Of a stretch of DNA of 57,566 bases, positions 57,259-57,566 are shown piece after piece. The notes beneath the pieces were generated by a model. That model worked only from the letters and a program-made list of their open reading frames with translations. It did no database searches and was not told where the DNA came from. Position 1 is the stretch's first letter. Each line of letters starts with the position of its first letter. Position numbers and translations under genes: made by a program. Source of the stretch: Pleurotus djamor (Eukaryota > Basidiomycota > Agaricomycetes > Agaricales > Pleurotaceae); assembly GCA_029747585.1 (NCBI GenBank), contig JAPEVF010000261.1, positions 1 through 57,566 on the forward strand, in the 5' to 3' direction.

Positions 57259-57566
57259 CTGTACCTCTGACTGGTATCTGTATAGGCCTGTCTGTGCTTA
57301 CAATTAACTGTGACTTCTGTTACCTATTCTAAACTATTCTACAAGATATCTGTAAGAAATCTGTGGTTGTTTTGTGCTATCTAATAAATATGGGGGATAA
57401 TTCCCCATATAAGTAAGCTTCAATAAAGCTGTTCTTGAAAAATCAAATTTATAAACTCATAGTAATGAAAGAAAGACATAAATTTCTTTTCAAAATATAT
57501 TTTTATTATTGCTGATTGTATATATAATTGAGAAAGAGATTTTAAGCAAGCTCAAAAGACAAGACA
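57259..57566. other. AT-rich upstream region of the terminal gene
   Basis: It presumably contains the promoter of the minus-strand gene that starts at 57258. No specific element is recognised. Confidence 0.4.

Overview
The window looks like nuclear DNA of a mushroom-forming basidiomycete (Agaricomycetes). Protein genes are split by many short introns, mostly 44-66 nt, with GTRNGT-type donors and CTRAY-like branch sites. The gene content also fits: F-box/leucine-rich proteins ending in a WxxWW-type motif, a DUF4470 plus MYND-finger protein, a BTB protein, a DUF6533-like membrane protein, KDZ transposase pieces, and several families I know only as mushroom hypothetical proteins. All calls come from reading translations by eye; no database search was run.

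Two compartments are visible. Roughly 1-35.6 kb is gene-bearing. It holds a basic, probably nuclear protein (960-2335); a tandem pair of F-box/LRR paralogues (2.7-5.3 kb), both frame-disrupted; a small secreted protein (6.8 kb); the C-terminal part of a multi-pass membrane protein (10.4-11.2 kb); a DUF4470-MYND protein of about 1,159 aa on the minus strand (14.1-17.7 kb); a third F-box/LRR gene (21.1-22.4 kb); a BTB protein (24.6-25.6 kb); three degenerate copies of one dispersed repeat family (22.7, 26.4 and 29.0 kb); a clean five-exon gene of 699 aa (30.8-33.1 kb, minus); and the N-terminal piece of a KDZ transposase (34.1 kb).

From about 35.6 kb to the end the sequence is AT-richer and is a nested transposon graveyard. 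Its centrepiece is an inverted duplication: two 674-bp arms (36613-37286 and 39128-39801), identical wherever I compared them, carrying the promoter-proximal exons of what looks like a DNMT1-type cytosine-5 DNA methyltransferase. The left arm continues into more of that gene (RFTS and first BAH regions), which stops before any catalytic domain. A solo LTR abuts the right arm. A Tc1/mariner transposase gene (41.6-44.1 kb) is split by a 1,038-bp insertion with an 8-bp target duplication that carries a KDZ C-terminal fragment, and by a 317-bp element rich in TAATGCATTA. A 783-bp palindromic MITE (45.7-46.5 kb) has 239-bp terminal inverted repeats and many GGGTATACCC words. A second, Tc1-like MITE follows, then a TET/JBP-like 2OG-Fe(II) dioxygenase remnant (50.3-50.8 kb), an interrupted conserved gene (51.0-53.3 kb), an LTR-like block, a 63-bp coding-phase tandem repeat (54.9-55.9 kb) and an intact two-exon gene with a GC-AG intron at the right edge.

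The most interesting overall reading is that pieces of DNA-methylation writer (DNMT1-like) and eraser-type (dioxygenase) genes lie with KDZ transposon debris. The DNMT1-like piece is arranged as a hairpin that could make double-stranded RNA against a functional paralogue elsewhere. Several one-base frame breaks sit at short homopolymers, and isolated N bases occur, so some apparent pseudogenes may be sequencing errors.
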